From NCBI GenBank assembly GCA_035578905.1, contig JAQJVL010000083.1, positions 2,148,546 to 2,212,545 on the forward strand: a stretch of DNA of 64,000 bases. The letters are read 5' to 3'. The position numbers were made by a program, and so were the translations under genes. The notes under the pieces were generated by a model that saw nothing but the letters and a program-made list of their open reading frames with translations, searched no databases and was not told the origin of the DNA. The DNA is from Stictocephala bisonia (taxonomy: Eukaryota > Arthropoda > Insecta > Hemiptera > Membracidae). Numbering within the stretch: the stretch's first letter is position 1; the number at the start of each line of letters is the position of its first letter. Below are positions 35,190 through 47,395 of the stretch, one piece after another.

Positions 35190-37190
35190 ATAAACATAAC
35201 GGTAGAGGTGGTCTTAAAATATTTCATACTAATGTATGAAATTTTTCAAAAAACTTCGACGATCTTATGTTGTTTTTAAATCCTTTTATTTCAAGTCTAG
35301 ATTTAATTATTATGTCAAAGTGTTGGTTGAAGGGTGGAGAGGATGGAGTTTACGTTGAGGGTTTTTATGTTATGGTGTCAGAGCATTTGCGTATTAAGTG
35401 TGATGGAATAGTCATCTTAGTTAATAAATGTTTGCAGCTGCATAAGTAACACTTGGAGATGTGTACGGACTCAAGTTAAACTTTGTTCACTCAAACAATA
35501 CTTATAATTTACTTGCTTTGTACAGGACTCATGATAGTGACCCTTATTTATTTACAACTGCACTTGAAAATTACTACAACAAAACATGCATACTGATAGG
35601 CGACATCAATATACAGACTTACTACCAGACAATTCAATTACTAGCAACTATTTAAACAGTTTACTCGGAGTGGGACTTGTTCAGCTCATCAACAAGCCTA
35701 CTAGAACTACAGATTACTGCATGTTTTGTCTGAACCATATATTTGTGAGGATTAACAATGTAGAAAGAATACAAACAGCTATGTTCCAGACTAGCATTAC
35801 TGACCACTACAGTACAGCACACTGTAGTGTCCGATAATCTACACACCACTGTTCCTGACATACATGACGACTCTATACATACCTACACTGATTACATACT
35901 GCTGGCATAAAATGTAGTTAAAATCGACTGGACTTCTGTATCTGACTAGACTGATTTTGACCTGTGCTCACTTAGTTTTACAGAACTAGTCAAGACCTCA
36001 TTCTCTAGTTCTAAAAAACCAAGAATAAATATTACAATGAGATTGAAAAAGCTTAAATCATGGATTACACCTGAACTTATCAGGTTGATTCGCTCAAGAG
36101 ATAAGATGAGTAAAGTACTTAAAAGGCAACCTTTTAATGTACAATTATGAGATAAATTTCGTAATTTAAGGCAAAATTTGAGTACATCAATTAAACATGC
36201 GAAAAAAGAATATTATAGGCAACGTTTAGTTCAGGCTAATAATAATCCAAAAGTATTTTGGAACATTATTAACGAATTAGTGGGAAGATCAAAAAACAAA
36301 CAGGGTTTTCCCATTAATATGTGTTTGCCTACAGCTTCAAACATAACTCCTACTATAATCAAGAAATTTGCCAACAACTTTAACTCATATTTTGCGAATG
36401 TGGGACAAAATTTAGCAAATAATATTGACTCTGAAGGGGAACCAGTGGTTAACGACTTAATATGCGCATTTAACAACTGTAACTCCACTTTAAGAACTGT
36501 GACTGAACTTGACATAGTACAACATGTGACTGCACTCAGGGGAAGGTCCGCACCTGGTTTCGATGATGTTTTTGTTGACATTCTCAAACAAAATCTGTTG
36601 ATACTAGCCTTCCTTTACTACATCTAGTTAATTTAAGTATTTCGTTTGGCAAGTTTCCTAACAGTTTCAAGTTTGCCAAAGTTTTTCCATTACATAAAAC
36701 AAATAATTATACAGATAAAAGTAACTTCTGCCCCATATCCCTGTTAAGCGTCTTCTTTAAAATCTTGGAGTGTATAGTAAAGGAGCAACTCATGTCTTAC
36801 CTATATCAAAATAAATTATAAGCAGAGTGTCAATATGAATTCAGATGTGATAAAACCATAGATAATGCATTGTTTGATATTTCTAGAGATTTAAATAGTT
36901 CTATTTCTAATGGGAAACGTTTAATGCTATTATTTATAGACTTAGCCAAAGAATTTGACTCAGTTGACAGATGTAAGTTGTTGTCTAAGCTCAAACTTTT
37001 TGGAATTCTTGGTAACGTCCTCGCGTGGTTTCATAGTTATCTCACTGATAGGCTACAATATGTGTCTTTATCTGGGGTTAATAGTGACCCCATTAATGTA
37101 AAATATGGCGTGGTCCTGGGTAGTACTCTTGGCCCGGTATTGTTCTTAATATATATCAATAATATTAGTAATGTCAATTTAAATGGCAAA
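35190..37190 (+). mobile_element. LINE A, left part (endonuclease and start of RT)
   Basis: A 5'-truncated Jockey/CR1-type LINE. It opens within the endonuclease (LKIFHTNV), passes a nuclease motif LIGDINIQT at 35590 and a TDHYSTAH box at 35800, then the EN-RT linker (KKEYYRQRLVQANNNPKVFW) and the palm (LFIDLAKEFDSVDR, VLGSTLGPVLFLIYINN). Several stops and shifts. The sequence stops in the RT just before the catalytic FADD box, where antisense LINE B begins; the FADD box resumes at 43700. Closely similar in wording to LINE B, so the same family, but older. Confidence 0.85.
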
Positions 37191-37844
37191 TTCAAATTCA
37201 AAATTCAAAATAACTTTATTTCCTTTTATGCAAATGTACAATGTTACAAAAATTGAACTGTATACATAGGAAAAAAATACTCTTAAATTAACCATTTAAC
37301 ATGTGAAATACCAATACAACTAAAACACACAACTCCTTAAAGATTAACTTTAGAATTTAGATTTACAACTGGTCTACTAATACTGTTAAAGAAAAGAAAA
37401 AAAGGTGGAAACTAGGACCGTTATGCGTGGGTTTTGCTGTATTGCTGAAATTGTTAGAGTATTGCTAGTTTAAATTTAGTAGAAAAAAAAGTGTATGGAA
37501 ATAAGCCTACATAGGCAATGCTGCCTGTGCGTAGGCTTGAGTTGCTTATCAGTAGAATAATATTTTCACTAATTTATCCAGTGTATTTAAAATTGTAAAG
37601 AATGTTATTTATGTATTTTTTTTAACTAGTTCTGTATACCATCTCATTTTCTTTTTTAACTATTTGTTTTGAAAATTTGGCAATGTTAAGTAACTCTGCT
37701 ATATTCAAAAATGCTTTATTACAGCACAAGCACAAGAGAAAAAAAAAGAAAGAAAGAAGGAAAAAAGTTAATATATGCCTACATGAGTCAAGGAGGGAGG
37801 CAGAGAGAACGCTGTGGCTGAAAAACTATAGTAGTAGTATAGAA

Positions 37845-40800
37845 TCAGTCCGTAGTTGTGTGGTAAAGGATGTTCAGGTTGTGGCCATGTCTGTATTCGG
37901 CAGTGATAAGAGCCTCTGCCTCTTGTGTACTGATAAGAGACAACCACTGGTTAGCATTTGTCTTTAGAGAAGCTAATGATGGAGAAGAGAACAATACCAG
38001 GCCCACATTTTGACGATAGTTGGACAGATTTCTAAACAATGTATGACATGTATAGAATGGATTTGTTGATAGATAGGTTTTAGATAAGGGAACAGCTGAG
38101 ATTCCAACATTACGTGAATATCTTGTATTGTGCGAGTGGGAAATTCTAGAAAAGATTATGTTATGTTTTTTAAATATATGAATTAAAAGGGCTTTTATGT
38201 ATAGATGACGTACACTTAAAATACCAGTCTCAAAAAACAGAGCGTCAGTTGGATATCTAAAACCTTTGTTAAATCCCACTTTTAATATAGATTTTTGAAT
38301 GATGTTAAGAGGCTGTAAATTACTTTTAAAAGCTCCCCCCCATGAAATTATTCCAAAAGACAACAAGGACTGAACGTAGGCAAAGTACGCTAACTTGATT
38401 TCTTTTTCATAGAGAATATCTCGAATCCGCTTGAACGCAAATACGTATTTACGTAATTTCTTTTTCAAACAGTCTATGTGTTGAGCCCAGTTTAATCGTC
38501 TATCAAAAGTTACCCCCAAATACTTATAATACGTCAAACCCTCAATAGCCTCGCAGCCGCATACCCGGCTATTGTAGTCTCCACAAGAATGAATCACTAA
38601 ATTATCTAAGGTATAATCGGTATTACTCCTTAACGAGATAGGTAAGTATTTTGTTTTACTGACGTTCAAGCAAAGGAGATTCTGATCAAACCACGTTTTT
38701 AAGGACATGAGATCTCTTAAAGCAAATGAGCGCACCTCCGCCCAGTCCCGACCCTTTACGAGCGCCAAGGCGTCGTCGGCAAAAAGAAACAATTTACTAT
38801 TTAAATTTAATCTTGTGATATTATTGATATATATTAAGAACAATATTGGTCCAAGAGTGCTACCTTGAACTACACCATAATCTATTGGAAGTAAATTACT
38901 ATTGACCCCACCCAAGGCAACTAATTGTCGTCTTTCTGTTAAATAGCTAGAAAACCAATCAAGTGCTATACCACGCACTCCTATTTGCTCCAACTTTGGT
39001 AGTAGTAAATTTCTATCTATGCTGTCGAAAGCTTTTTTCAGATCTAAAAAGATAAGCATAATTCGCTCGTCTTTGGAAATAGAGTCGTGCAATTGTTTGT
39101 TTACATCAAAAAGTATGTCTGAAATTGTTATGTTCTCCCTAAACCCATACTGACACTCTGTTAGAATCTGGTTTATTTGCAGGTATTTAACAAGCTGTTC
39201 TTTGACTATTCTCTCTAGTATTTTAGAGAAAACACTGAGTAAAGAGATCGGACGGAAGTTGTTTTTATCTGTATGAATTTTATCTTTATATAAGGGAAGA
39301 ACTTTAGCAATTTTGAAAATATCTGGAAAGATTCCGGTGGATATACTGAGATTGACCAGGTGTAAAAGTGGTCGACTTAATAATTCGATGTTTTTTTTTT
39401 TAATATTGAAGCAGGAACACCATCATAGCCAGGAGCAGAGCCACCTCGTAGTGCATTTATGTGTCGTTTTATGTCGTGTTCAGTAACAGTGTGTAAGGTG
39501 AGCTCTGAGTCAAGTCTATAGTCTGAGTCAGTAACTAGTAAAGGTCCTGTAACGTGTATCGTGCTTGCAAGGTTTTGTCCTACGGTTGAAAAGAAAGTAT
39601 TGAATTCCTCTGCCACTTCTTTAAATACTAAATCGTTATAATCAGCGATGCCTGGTCGAAATTTTTTTATTGGGAAAGCGTCTTTTTTACAACGTATTCC
39701 AATCAGATCGTTGATAACCCCCCAAAACAGTTTTGGATTGTCACTGGATTCTCGTAACTTGTTTCTATAATAATTACGCTTGGCACCTCTTAACTCATTA
39801 CTCAAATACAGCCTGTGATTCCGGTAGAAATTGGCTAGAACGTCATTAAAAGGTTGGCGTTTTACTCTCTTGCTTAATTTGTCTCTAACCCGTATTTTTT
39901 TCACGAGGTCAGAAGTTATCCAAGGTTTTAATTTTTTTAGCCTGGTAGAATGGCGTTTGATTTTGGAAGAGGATTGGATAGTTTGCTGAATAATGTTATT
40001 GAAATCTGAAAAAGAGGAATCAGCATTTTGATTGTTTAAAATTGGTTCCCAGCTTATAGTTTGCAAGTTAGAAGTGAATAGTGTGTGGTCTAAGTATGTG
40101 CTGTTGTGTGCAGTTGGAATGCTCACACTGTCTGTGCGTGTTGCTATAGTGAGGCCTGTACTGTAGTGGTCAGTGGTGTGTGTCTGGAGCACGGCAGCTT
40201 GTACACTGTTCATGTCATTGTAACGTAGAAATATGTGGTCCAGACACGTAGCACTGTTGTCAGTCACCCTTGTTGGCTTATCAATACACTGTACAAGTCC
40301 ACCGGCAGTCAAACAGTTTAAGTATTGTTCTGAGAATTGAGTGTCTATCGAAGTGTTAACGTTTATGTCCCCAAGCTAAATGTGAGCGTCTTTTTTATTT
40401 AGTCTAGAATAGTAAAGTTGTAACTTGTCAAGGAAGTCAATTAAATTACAGTCAAACGTTCGGTAACAGGCAGTGAGAACAAAGTTTTGGTTTGCAAATG
40501 GGAAACACAGTTTAATGCCAAAAACGTCTCCCAATGTTATTTGTTCTGTAGTTACAGTTAGCCGTTTGTTAAAATAAACAATAACCCCATCGTTACGGTT
40601 TTGATATCTGTTAGTAGTTACAAAATCAAACCCTTCAATACTCTCCACCCCCTGCCCATCGCCACTATCTGAAAGCCAACATTCGGTTAAAACAATAATA
40701 TCTAGTTGTGGCATTTCACTTAAATAACTGAGCATTTCATCGAAGTTCTTGGAATAACTCCTAATATTAGTATGAAAAATTTTTAAGGTGCTGTTTTTAT

Positions 40801-40912
40801 TCCCATAAAAGTTAGAAAAAGAGATGGTATCACTTAACTCTAAACAATTAAATCTAAAAAAGTCAACTTCATCTTCCGCGTTCATAACCTGCACAGACCA
40901 ACCCGCCCTCAT
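37845..40912 (-). CDS. LINE B ORF2: endonuclease and reverse transcriptase, two lesions
   Basis: The protein nicks the target and copies its own RNA onto it. It begins near 40912 with an APE-type endonuclease (LKIFHTNIRSYSKNF, TECWL, a broken LGDIN box, TDHYSTG), passes a linker, then the RT: FLDLKKAFDSIDR, VVQGSTLGPILFLIYINN and the catalytic FADDALALVKG, then a thumb and C-terminal domain ending RHGHNLNILYHTTTD. Two lesions separate three open pieces: an in-frame TAG just before LGDINVNT at about 40376, and a frame slip at the T11 run 39391-39401. RT reading continues upstream of the ATG at 39092 in the slipped frame (FRPISLLSVFSKILE), so no sequence is missing. Confidence 0.88.
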
Positions 40913-40914
40913 AC

Positions 40915-42259
40915 TTTAGTTATTATTAAAGCCGTTACCAAATAATATAATTAAATTTAACCATACTTTTATAATTGTTGAGAATAAAAATGAAAAATTA
41001 AAAATCCAAAGGTTTTAACTTGCACACTACGCATGACAGTCTAGTTAAAGTTGCTCAGAAGAAAAAAAAATAAAATAAATAAATAAAAAACACAATAATA
41101 ATAATTAAATACGTAAAAAAACTAAAATATCTGTTGTATGATACACATATAAGTTCTAGAAAAACTTGCGTCTTATATACAACTAATAATTGGTTTGCAC
41201 TGTTTATATATTAATAATAAAACTTAAAACTAAACAAGGCTTTTTGTTTTAAGAAAATTTAATTAAGCGTTTGCTACTATACATAATACTAGACATAGAT
41301 TAATAAATATCTAAATACTGGTTTTACTTAAATGTGTACTTTAATATTATACTTTAAATATTTTAACAGATTACAGTTTTTCACTCAATAAATGGTCTAA
41401 TTGCATTTATATGAACAACATTATTGAAAATCTTTTAATGAAGAAAAATATCTAGGCTAAGTAATATTGTACTTTGTAATATTTGAATGGTCCTTTATGT
41501 CTAATGTACAGGGGGAAACAAGGAATATGATCTAATTTAAAATATATATTTTAGCTTTATGAAAGAAAAAAAATAAATAAATAAAAATATAGACTTTAGT
41601 TGTTATTAAAGCCGTTACCAAATAATATAATTAACATTTAACCATACTTTTATAAATGTTGAGAATACCAATGAAAAATAAAAAATCCAAAGGTTTTAAC
41701 TTGCACACTAAACATGACAGTCTAGTTAAAATTGATCAGAAAATAATAAAAAAAATAAATAAATAAATAAAAAACAATAATAATAATTAAATACGTAAAA
41801 AAAAAACTAAAATATCTGTTGTATGATACACATATTAGTTCTAGAAAATCTTGCGTCTTATATACAACTAATAATTGGTTTGCACTGTTTATATATTAAT
41901 AATAAAGCTTAAAACTAAACAAGGCTTTTTGTTTTAAGAAAATTTAGATAAGCGTTTGCTACTATACATAATACTAGACATAAATTAATAAATATCTAAA
42001 CATTGGTTTTACTTAAATGTGTTCTTTAATATTTAACTTTAAATATTCTAAAAGATAATAATTTTTCACTCAATAAATGGTCTAAATGAATTTATATGAA
42101 CAACATTATTGAAAGTCTTTTAATTAAGACAACATCTAAGCTAAATTAATAGTTAGTAGTAATATTGCAATTTATAATATTTGAATGGTCCTTTATGTCT
42201 AATGTACAGGAAGAAACAAGGAATATGATCTAATTTAAAATATATATTTTAGCTTTATG

Positions 42260-42265
<6 letters not shown>
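40915..42265 (-). repeat. About 680-bp tandem duplication in the LINE B inter-ORF spacer
   Basis: The copy starting near 40917 and the copy starting near 41599 both open with TTATTAAAGCCGTTACCAAA and stay alignable through TTGCGTCTTATATACAACTA to GGAATATGATCTAATTT. They differ by scattered substitutions and small indels, so the duplication is not recent. No coding frame. Confidence 0.85.

Positions 42266-42293
<28 letters not shown>
42261..42293 (+). repeat. (AT)n microsatellite
   Basis: About 15 AT units inside the LINE B spacer at the end of the second duplicate. Confidence 0.85.
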
Positions 42294-42298
<5 letters not shown>

Positions 42299-42635
42299 AG
42301 GCTTTTAGTTCATTAAAATATATGCAAAAACACTATAAATTGAGCTGAGGGAAAACTTAACAAATTTCAAAATGTTTAAAATTACAATTAAAGTTCGCAA
42401 CAATGTTGGGAAACGAGGCAATGAAAATCTATGTATTGTAGTGAGGTCTCAATACTTATTTAATATACCTCTTAGTGTTGTATGATTCTTAAGCTGAAAA
42501 AAGGTTGAATATTAAGTGAAAAAAGTTGTTTGCTATTTCGTACTCGTTTAAAAATTGTTGAAACTTAGATTACCATGGATAAAATAAAGAAAAAATAAAT
42601 ATGTACCTTAAGTTCACTGTAAATGTCAACATACT

Positions 42636-43547
42636 TTACTGCTTGTCGTACTGGTCCAGCTGTGCCACATCTGTCACCCGGGTGGAGTTGTCACCGTCAG
42701 CAGGCTTGATCAACACCTTCCCGTTGAAGTATCCGGCAAAGTGAATCTTCCTCTCCCTCTGCAGACGGCGAGCTCGCCCCAGGAATGCCTTGTTGTCTCT
42801 GGTCAGGTGCTCGTTGACGTAGAGTTGACTAGGCGGCAAGGAGCGATTCACGTCAGTGGAGTTGATGTTTTTCTTGAGGCGTGCTGCTGACATCCATGTC
42901 GCCTTGACACTCCTCGACACAAACTGACAGATGATCGGTGGATGAGCGTGCCTCCCCGAGAACAGTCTGAGTCTGTGTGCAATGGAAATCTCCTCTCGTT
43001 TGAAGGCCAAGCCGAGAGCACTTGCCAAGTGTTGGAGGCAGGTGTAAACGTTCTTTCCCTCGGTGAATGAAAAACCAACAATTTCTATGTTGGCGGCTCG
43101 TTGATGCTGTTCTGAGTCCCGGAGGTTCAGCTGCAATACCCGCAACTCTTCTCGAAGTTCCTTCTTTTCCTCCTCCAAACGATTACACCTTTCATGAAGG
43201 TCTTTATCAGAATCTTGGAGCCCAGCCACAGTGATCTTTAAGCTTTTTATTTCTTCTGATAGAGCGGAAACAGATGTAAGAACAGTTTCAATCTTATCGT
43301 TAGTATTTTTATTAATTTCTTCCTTCATCTTTTGAATTGCTTCGATGATAGGCTTTTGATCTTCTGTTTTCTGCGAAGGTGATGAAGCAGCTGCGCCAAC
43401 ACACACGTCACACTTCCAAGCCTTGTTCCTGGTAAAGTTCTGTTCGCGAGTGCACGCAGGATGGAACACGCGTGCACAGTTCACACATTTTGCCGATATA
43501 GATGTCGACGTGATAGGCTTGTCACACTTCACACACTTGTCACTCAT
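42636..43547 (-). CDS. LINE B ORF1: PHD finger, coiled coil, FP-like domain
   Basis: A complete 303-residue frame. Residues 5-49 form a PHD-type finger, C-x2-C-x12-C-x2-C-x4-H-x2-C-x13-C-x2-C (Cys4-His-Cys3). Residues about 65-155 are coiled coil. From about 155 the IEIVGFSFTEGKNVYTCLQH segment and the following IAHRLRLFSGRHAHPPIICQ match the nucleic-acid-binding domain common in insect LINE ORF1 proteins, related to the baculovirus FP protein domain. It should trimerise and bind element RNA as a chaperone. Codon use is more GC-rich than the surroundings. Intact, unlike ORF2. Confidence 0.88.
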   Translation of the reverse strand: MSDKCVKCDKPITSTSISAKCVNCARVFHPACTREQNFTRNKAWKCDVCVGAAASSPSQKTEDQKPIIEAIQKMKEEINKNTNDKIETVLTSVSALSEEIKSLKITVAGLQDSDKDLHERCNRLEEEKKELREELRVLQLNLRDSEQHQRAANIEIVGFSFTEGKNVYTCLQHLASALGLAFKREEISIAHRLRLFSGRHAHPPIICQFVSRSVKATWMSAARLKKNINSTDVNRSLPPSQLYVNEHLTRDNKAFLGRARRLQRERKIHFAGYFNGKVLIKPADGDNSTRVTDVAQLDQYDKQ

Positions 43548-43694
43548 GTTGAATATTATAAATCACAATAACAACTATTCCAAAACCAATACTCAGCTGA
43601 AGATATTACAGGTTATATACGGCAAGTACTAGTGGGCAGGCCGACGCATGAGCTATAGCAGGAGCACTGATAACGCATCCACTCGCATCGGCTA

Positions 43695-45015
43695 CTGATA
43701 ATATTTGTTTGCGGATGACACCCTCATTTTTGTTCAGGGGGATAGTTGGGCAGAAGTTCGAATGAGTGCTTTGTACGACTTGAGAACTCTGAAAAAATGG
43801 TTTGATCAGAACGTTGTATCACTTAATATATATAAAACTAAATTTATGCCTATTTCTTAAAGAACTATTAATAATTACAATCTTGAAAATATTGTAATTC
43901 ATAACTGTGTTGATTTTTTCAATAGGCCATATTCGTGCGAGTCCATTGAAAAAGTAATCTTGTATAAATACTTAGACGTAATATTTGATGCTCAATTGAG
44001 TTGGTCTCAGCATGTTGAATCTCCAACAAAGAAAATCCTTAAATACTTCTTTGCTTTTAAACAGATTAATGAGATATTAGACAATTCTGAAATCAAATTA
44101 GCCTATTATAGTTATATACAGTCACTTCTTTCCTTCGGTATTATTGCTTGGGGAGGTGTTAGTTGTTCTGTGCTCCAACCACTACTTATAGCTCAAAAGA
44201 GAATTTTAAAAATAGCATTTAACAAAAGGTCTCGCTTTCCTAGTGAGGCACTCTGTCAGAAATTTCAGTTTTAACAATCCGTAAACTCTTCATGAAAACT
44301 CTTATAACATACATATTTTTTAATTTTAATAATTTATTTTCTGATATTTCCCATTCTTATAACACAAGATACGCTCAACGGATTGGTGTTAGTTCCTTAC
44401 CGTTGAGATTGCACTATTCAACCACTAATCCTTACTACATATCAAATATCTTATACAGAAATATTAGCAATTATCATGAAGATTTTAAATTTAAAGATTC
44501 TTCTTCATTGTCAATTTTAAAGAAAAGAGTTACAGTTCAATGCTCTTATTAAGTTAAGCATTGAAGAGGCAGAACACCTTATCTCTGTTGATTATTGGCG
44601 GACCTGACCTTTGGACAATATTGATTACTTTGTACAGAACTTCCTACACTCCAGCTTCATTTCTGTCTTGTTGCGGCTGCACTGATAGTCTTATTCAGTC
44701 ACCTCAACTACACCACAACTAAGTTCAAGCCATATGTATTAAAATAATGTTTAGCTTTTTTCTCCTTGATTGTCTGACGTGTCAAACTGATCGTTTTCAT
44801 TATTTATTTTTTGAATTTCAAATCTGTTTTCCATTACTAATTAGTATAATTGATTTATTTTTTATTTATTAAAATAATTACTAGCAATTTTCTTCAAAAA
44901 TTTGTTAATACTTTTTTAACTTTTTGTGTTAATTATTTATGACTGATGCACAACTGAGCCTACACACAGGCTTTAAGGGCCATGTAGGCTTATTTCCTAG
45001 CACAATATTTCTTTA
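43695..45015 (+). mobile_element. LINE A, right part (RT core to 3' UTR)
   Basis: Resumes with YLFADDTLIFVQGDSWAEVR at about 43703, the catalytic box missing from the left part, then TKFMPIS, LYKYLDVIFDAQLSWSQHV, SLLSFGIIAWGG and, in another frame, SHSYNTRYAQRIGVSSLPL. This matches LINE B block for block. Stops and shifts at about 43858 and 44273. The 3' UTR shares GCCATGTAGGCTTATTTCCT with LINE B and is split by the Tigger element at 45018. Confidence 0.85.
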
Positions 45016-45017
45016 TA

Positions 45018-47305
45018 CAGTAGAGTCTCGCAAACTCGGCCCTCGATAACTCGGCAGTCCGGATAACTCGGCCGCACAGAGGATTAAAATGGAAAAAAAT
45101 TTAAATGTAAAAAATTAAATTATTTTGACCTTGTGAAACTAAAATACTACGCGAATGCGATAATATTGAATCTACGAGTGTATTCCCCGTGCGAGCGGGC
45201 ATTGACCTTGAGCGTCAATGTGTAACGGGACAGTTATTTCCCCCTCCCGTCACCGTCGCCGGCCGCCATATTCCTGAGTCAGTCTCGCTCGTGCATTCTC
45301 AGTCCAGTCCACTGAGTCCAGTCCTCAGTCGAGCGCAAACCAGTGGAGAGTGCGCACCACAGTGGTCTGCTACATACAAGTCAGTGCGTCGCACAACGTT
45401 TGTGTACTGTTGTTGGGAGTTAGTGGATTGTGCTGTGTTAGTGTTGTTAACTCATCATGGCAACTACATCTAAAAGAAAACAAGTAAACTTATCAATGGA
45501 ACAGAAGTTGTGTGCATTAAAACGACTGGACAAAGCAGAAAGTGTAAGCAAGGTAGCTATGGATTTCGGGGTCGGCAAAAGTACAATCGGGGACTGGAAA
45601 AGAAAAAGAACAGAAATAGAAGCGTGGTGTGCTAAGCGAATTTGCAGTGAAACATTAAAAGAAAGAAAAAATATGAAAGAAAGTGAATTCAATGAAGTAA
45701 GTGAGGCACTGTACCTATGGTTTTGTCAAGCTAGAGAAAAAGGAACCCCAATTTCAGGACCAATATTGCAAGAAAAAGCAAGAAAATTGTATGAGCTGTG
45801 TAAAAAGGAAGGAGATCCAGAATTTGTAGCAAGTATCGGTTGGCTTGACAGGTGGAAGAAGCTTTACGGTGTCAGGCAACTTACTGTATGTGGTGAAAAA
45901 CTTTCTGGGGACATGACGGGTTTTTTTAAAATTCAAAGACCAATTTCAACAGCTTATTGAAAGTGAAGGTTTGACAGGCGACCAAATTTACAATTGCGAT
46001 GAAACGGGGTTGAATTTTAGACTCTTGCCAAATAAAAGCCTAGCTTCGAAACATGAAAATTCTGCTCCTGGGTACAAGAGAAGCAAAGAACGTGTTACCG
46101 TCTTGGCCTGCTGTAATGCAACAGGGGATGATAAGCTAAAACTGTGTCTTATTGGTAAAGCTAAAAAGCCACGTGCCTTTAAACATATTGATGTAACCGG
46201 TCTTCCTGTGTCATATAAAAACCAGTCAAATGCATGGATGGATGGAGTAATCTTTAAAGAGTGGTTTTACCATAGTTTCGTACCTGCAGTTGAAAGACAC
46301 ATGAAACTGAAAAACCTCCCAAGAAAAGCACTTCTTATCTTAGACAACGCCTCTTCACATCCAGACGCAGATGAGTTACAAGATGGTGATATAAAGACCA
46401 TGTTCCTGCCCCCCAATGTGACTGTACTCTGCCAGCCTATGGACCAGGGGGTTTTAGCGGCTTTAAAGAAGATATACCGCCGCAAGCTGCTGTCACATAT
46501 TTTGGATGCCGTTGAAGATGATCAAGATTTGGTGAAAAACTTGAAAAAAATTGACTTATTAGACGTCATTGGATGGCTTGCAGATGCATGGCGTGAATTA
46601 TGTCCTATTACGTTGGTGCGTTCCTGGAGAAAACTACTGGACAATGAAGGAAATGAGTTTGCTGACAAACCTGATGAAGAGGATTCTGGCCTAGTGGACT
46701 TAATAAGACAGGTTCCTGGTTGTGAAGATGCCAATGACTGTGACGTAACAGAATGGATGGAGCAGGACACTGGAGAAAACATTCTTTCGGATGCGGAAAT
46801 TGTTGAAGTTGTAAAAGGAAAAGAAGACAATGAAGAAAGCATTGGTGACTCTAATGAAGAGGATAAAAGCAAGCCTACTGAAATAAAAATGAGTCACAGC
46901 GAGGGACTGAAAGCTGTTGAAAGTGCGTTGACGTATTTTGAGCAGCAAGGTGCTTCGGCAATGGACATCCTGTTTCTCCGTCGTCTGCATGACGATGCCG
47001 CTCGCAAGAGGGCCAGGTGTGAAAAACAAAAAACAATAACCAACTTTTTTACAAAACAATAATTTACAGGGTACAGAACTGTATTTGTTTTTCGTATTAT
47101 GTTTGCAATGTTCCTATGTAGTGTTTAAATCGATTTAACTTCAAATGTAATGCCTTCTGTGGTGTATTTGACGAATAATAACATGATACATATAACCTAT
47201 CAAAGGACTTTTATTCGTTTAAACCTACTTTTCCCGATAACTCGGCATTTCACTAACTCGGCCGCCATTGGGTCCACATTAGGCCGAGTTTGCGAGACTC
47301 TACTG
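45018..47305 (+). mobile_element. Tigger/pogo transposon, nearly intact
   Basis: Perfect-looking inverted ends CAGTAGAGTCTCGCAAACTC and the complement at 47305 are flanked by TA. ACTCGGCC-type words repeat inside both ends (sub-terminal repeats). It inserted into the 3' UTR of LINE A; LINE A sequence resumes after 47307 up to an AATAAA-rich end near 47395. A GC-rich leader (about 45180-45440) precedes the transposase and may hold its promoter. Confidence 0.93.
45457..47062 (+). CDS. Tigger/pogo (CENP-B-like) transposase, one frame slip
   Basis: A cut-and-paste DDE enzyme acting on the element's ends. The first frame (45457-45960) has an N-terminal Psq-type helix-turn-helix (VSKVAMDFGVGKSTIGDWKR) and a CENP-B-type second DNA-binding domain (SGPILQEKARKLYELCKKEG, GWLDRWKKLYGVRQL). 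It runs out of frame at the T7 run 45921-45927. The second frame starts before 45971 with SEGLTGDQIYNCDETGL, the first catalytic Asp, then LLILDNASSHP (second) and LCQPMDQGVLAALKKIYRRK (third). The acidic C-terminus ends KTITNFFTKQ. Both frames join with a one-base change and no missing sequence, so this is either a freshly dead copy or a homopolymer error. Confidence 0.9.
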
Positions 47306-47306
47306 T

Positions 47307-47395
47307 AAATGTTTTATTTATTTTCTTATGTGTATTATATTTATATTATTTTCATGTGTCAAATTGTAAATTCGAAATAAAAAAAACATACATAT
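47307..47395 (+). mobile_element. LINE A, 3' terminal piece
   Basis: Continuation of LINE A's 3' UTR after the Tigger insertion, ending in a GTAAATTCGAAATAAAAAAA tail that resembles the AAT/TTGAATT tails of the related elements. Confidence 0.5.

Larger units (their letters stand above)
37190..43695 (-). mobile_element. LINE B, nearly full-length, inserted antisense into LINE A
   Basis: Read on the minus strand: 5' leader (from about 43695), ORF1 (43547-42636), a 1.7-kb spacer with a tandem duplication, ORF2 endonuclease-RT (40912-37845), a 3' UTR with a block (GTAGGCTTATTTCC) shared with LINE A's 3' UTR, and a terminal TTTGAATT-type repeat at about 37190-37215. LINE A's reading frame is resumed on the far side, so the insertion interrupts it cleanly. 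No target duplication could be fixed by eye. Confidence 0.88.

Noticed and set aside
37677..37967. Plus-strand 96-codon frame with lysine-rich stretch
   Set aside because: Antisense to the LINE B 3' UTR and the end of its reverse transcriptase.
42848..43081. Minus-strand 77-codon frame overlapping LINE B ORF1
   Set aside because: Out-of-frame shadow of an intact ORF1; the same reasoning removes the shadows inside the Tigger, piggyBac, mariner and LINE C genes.
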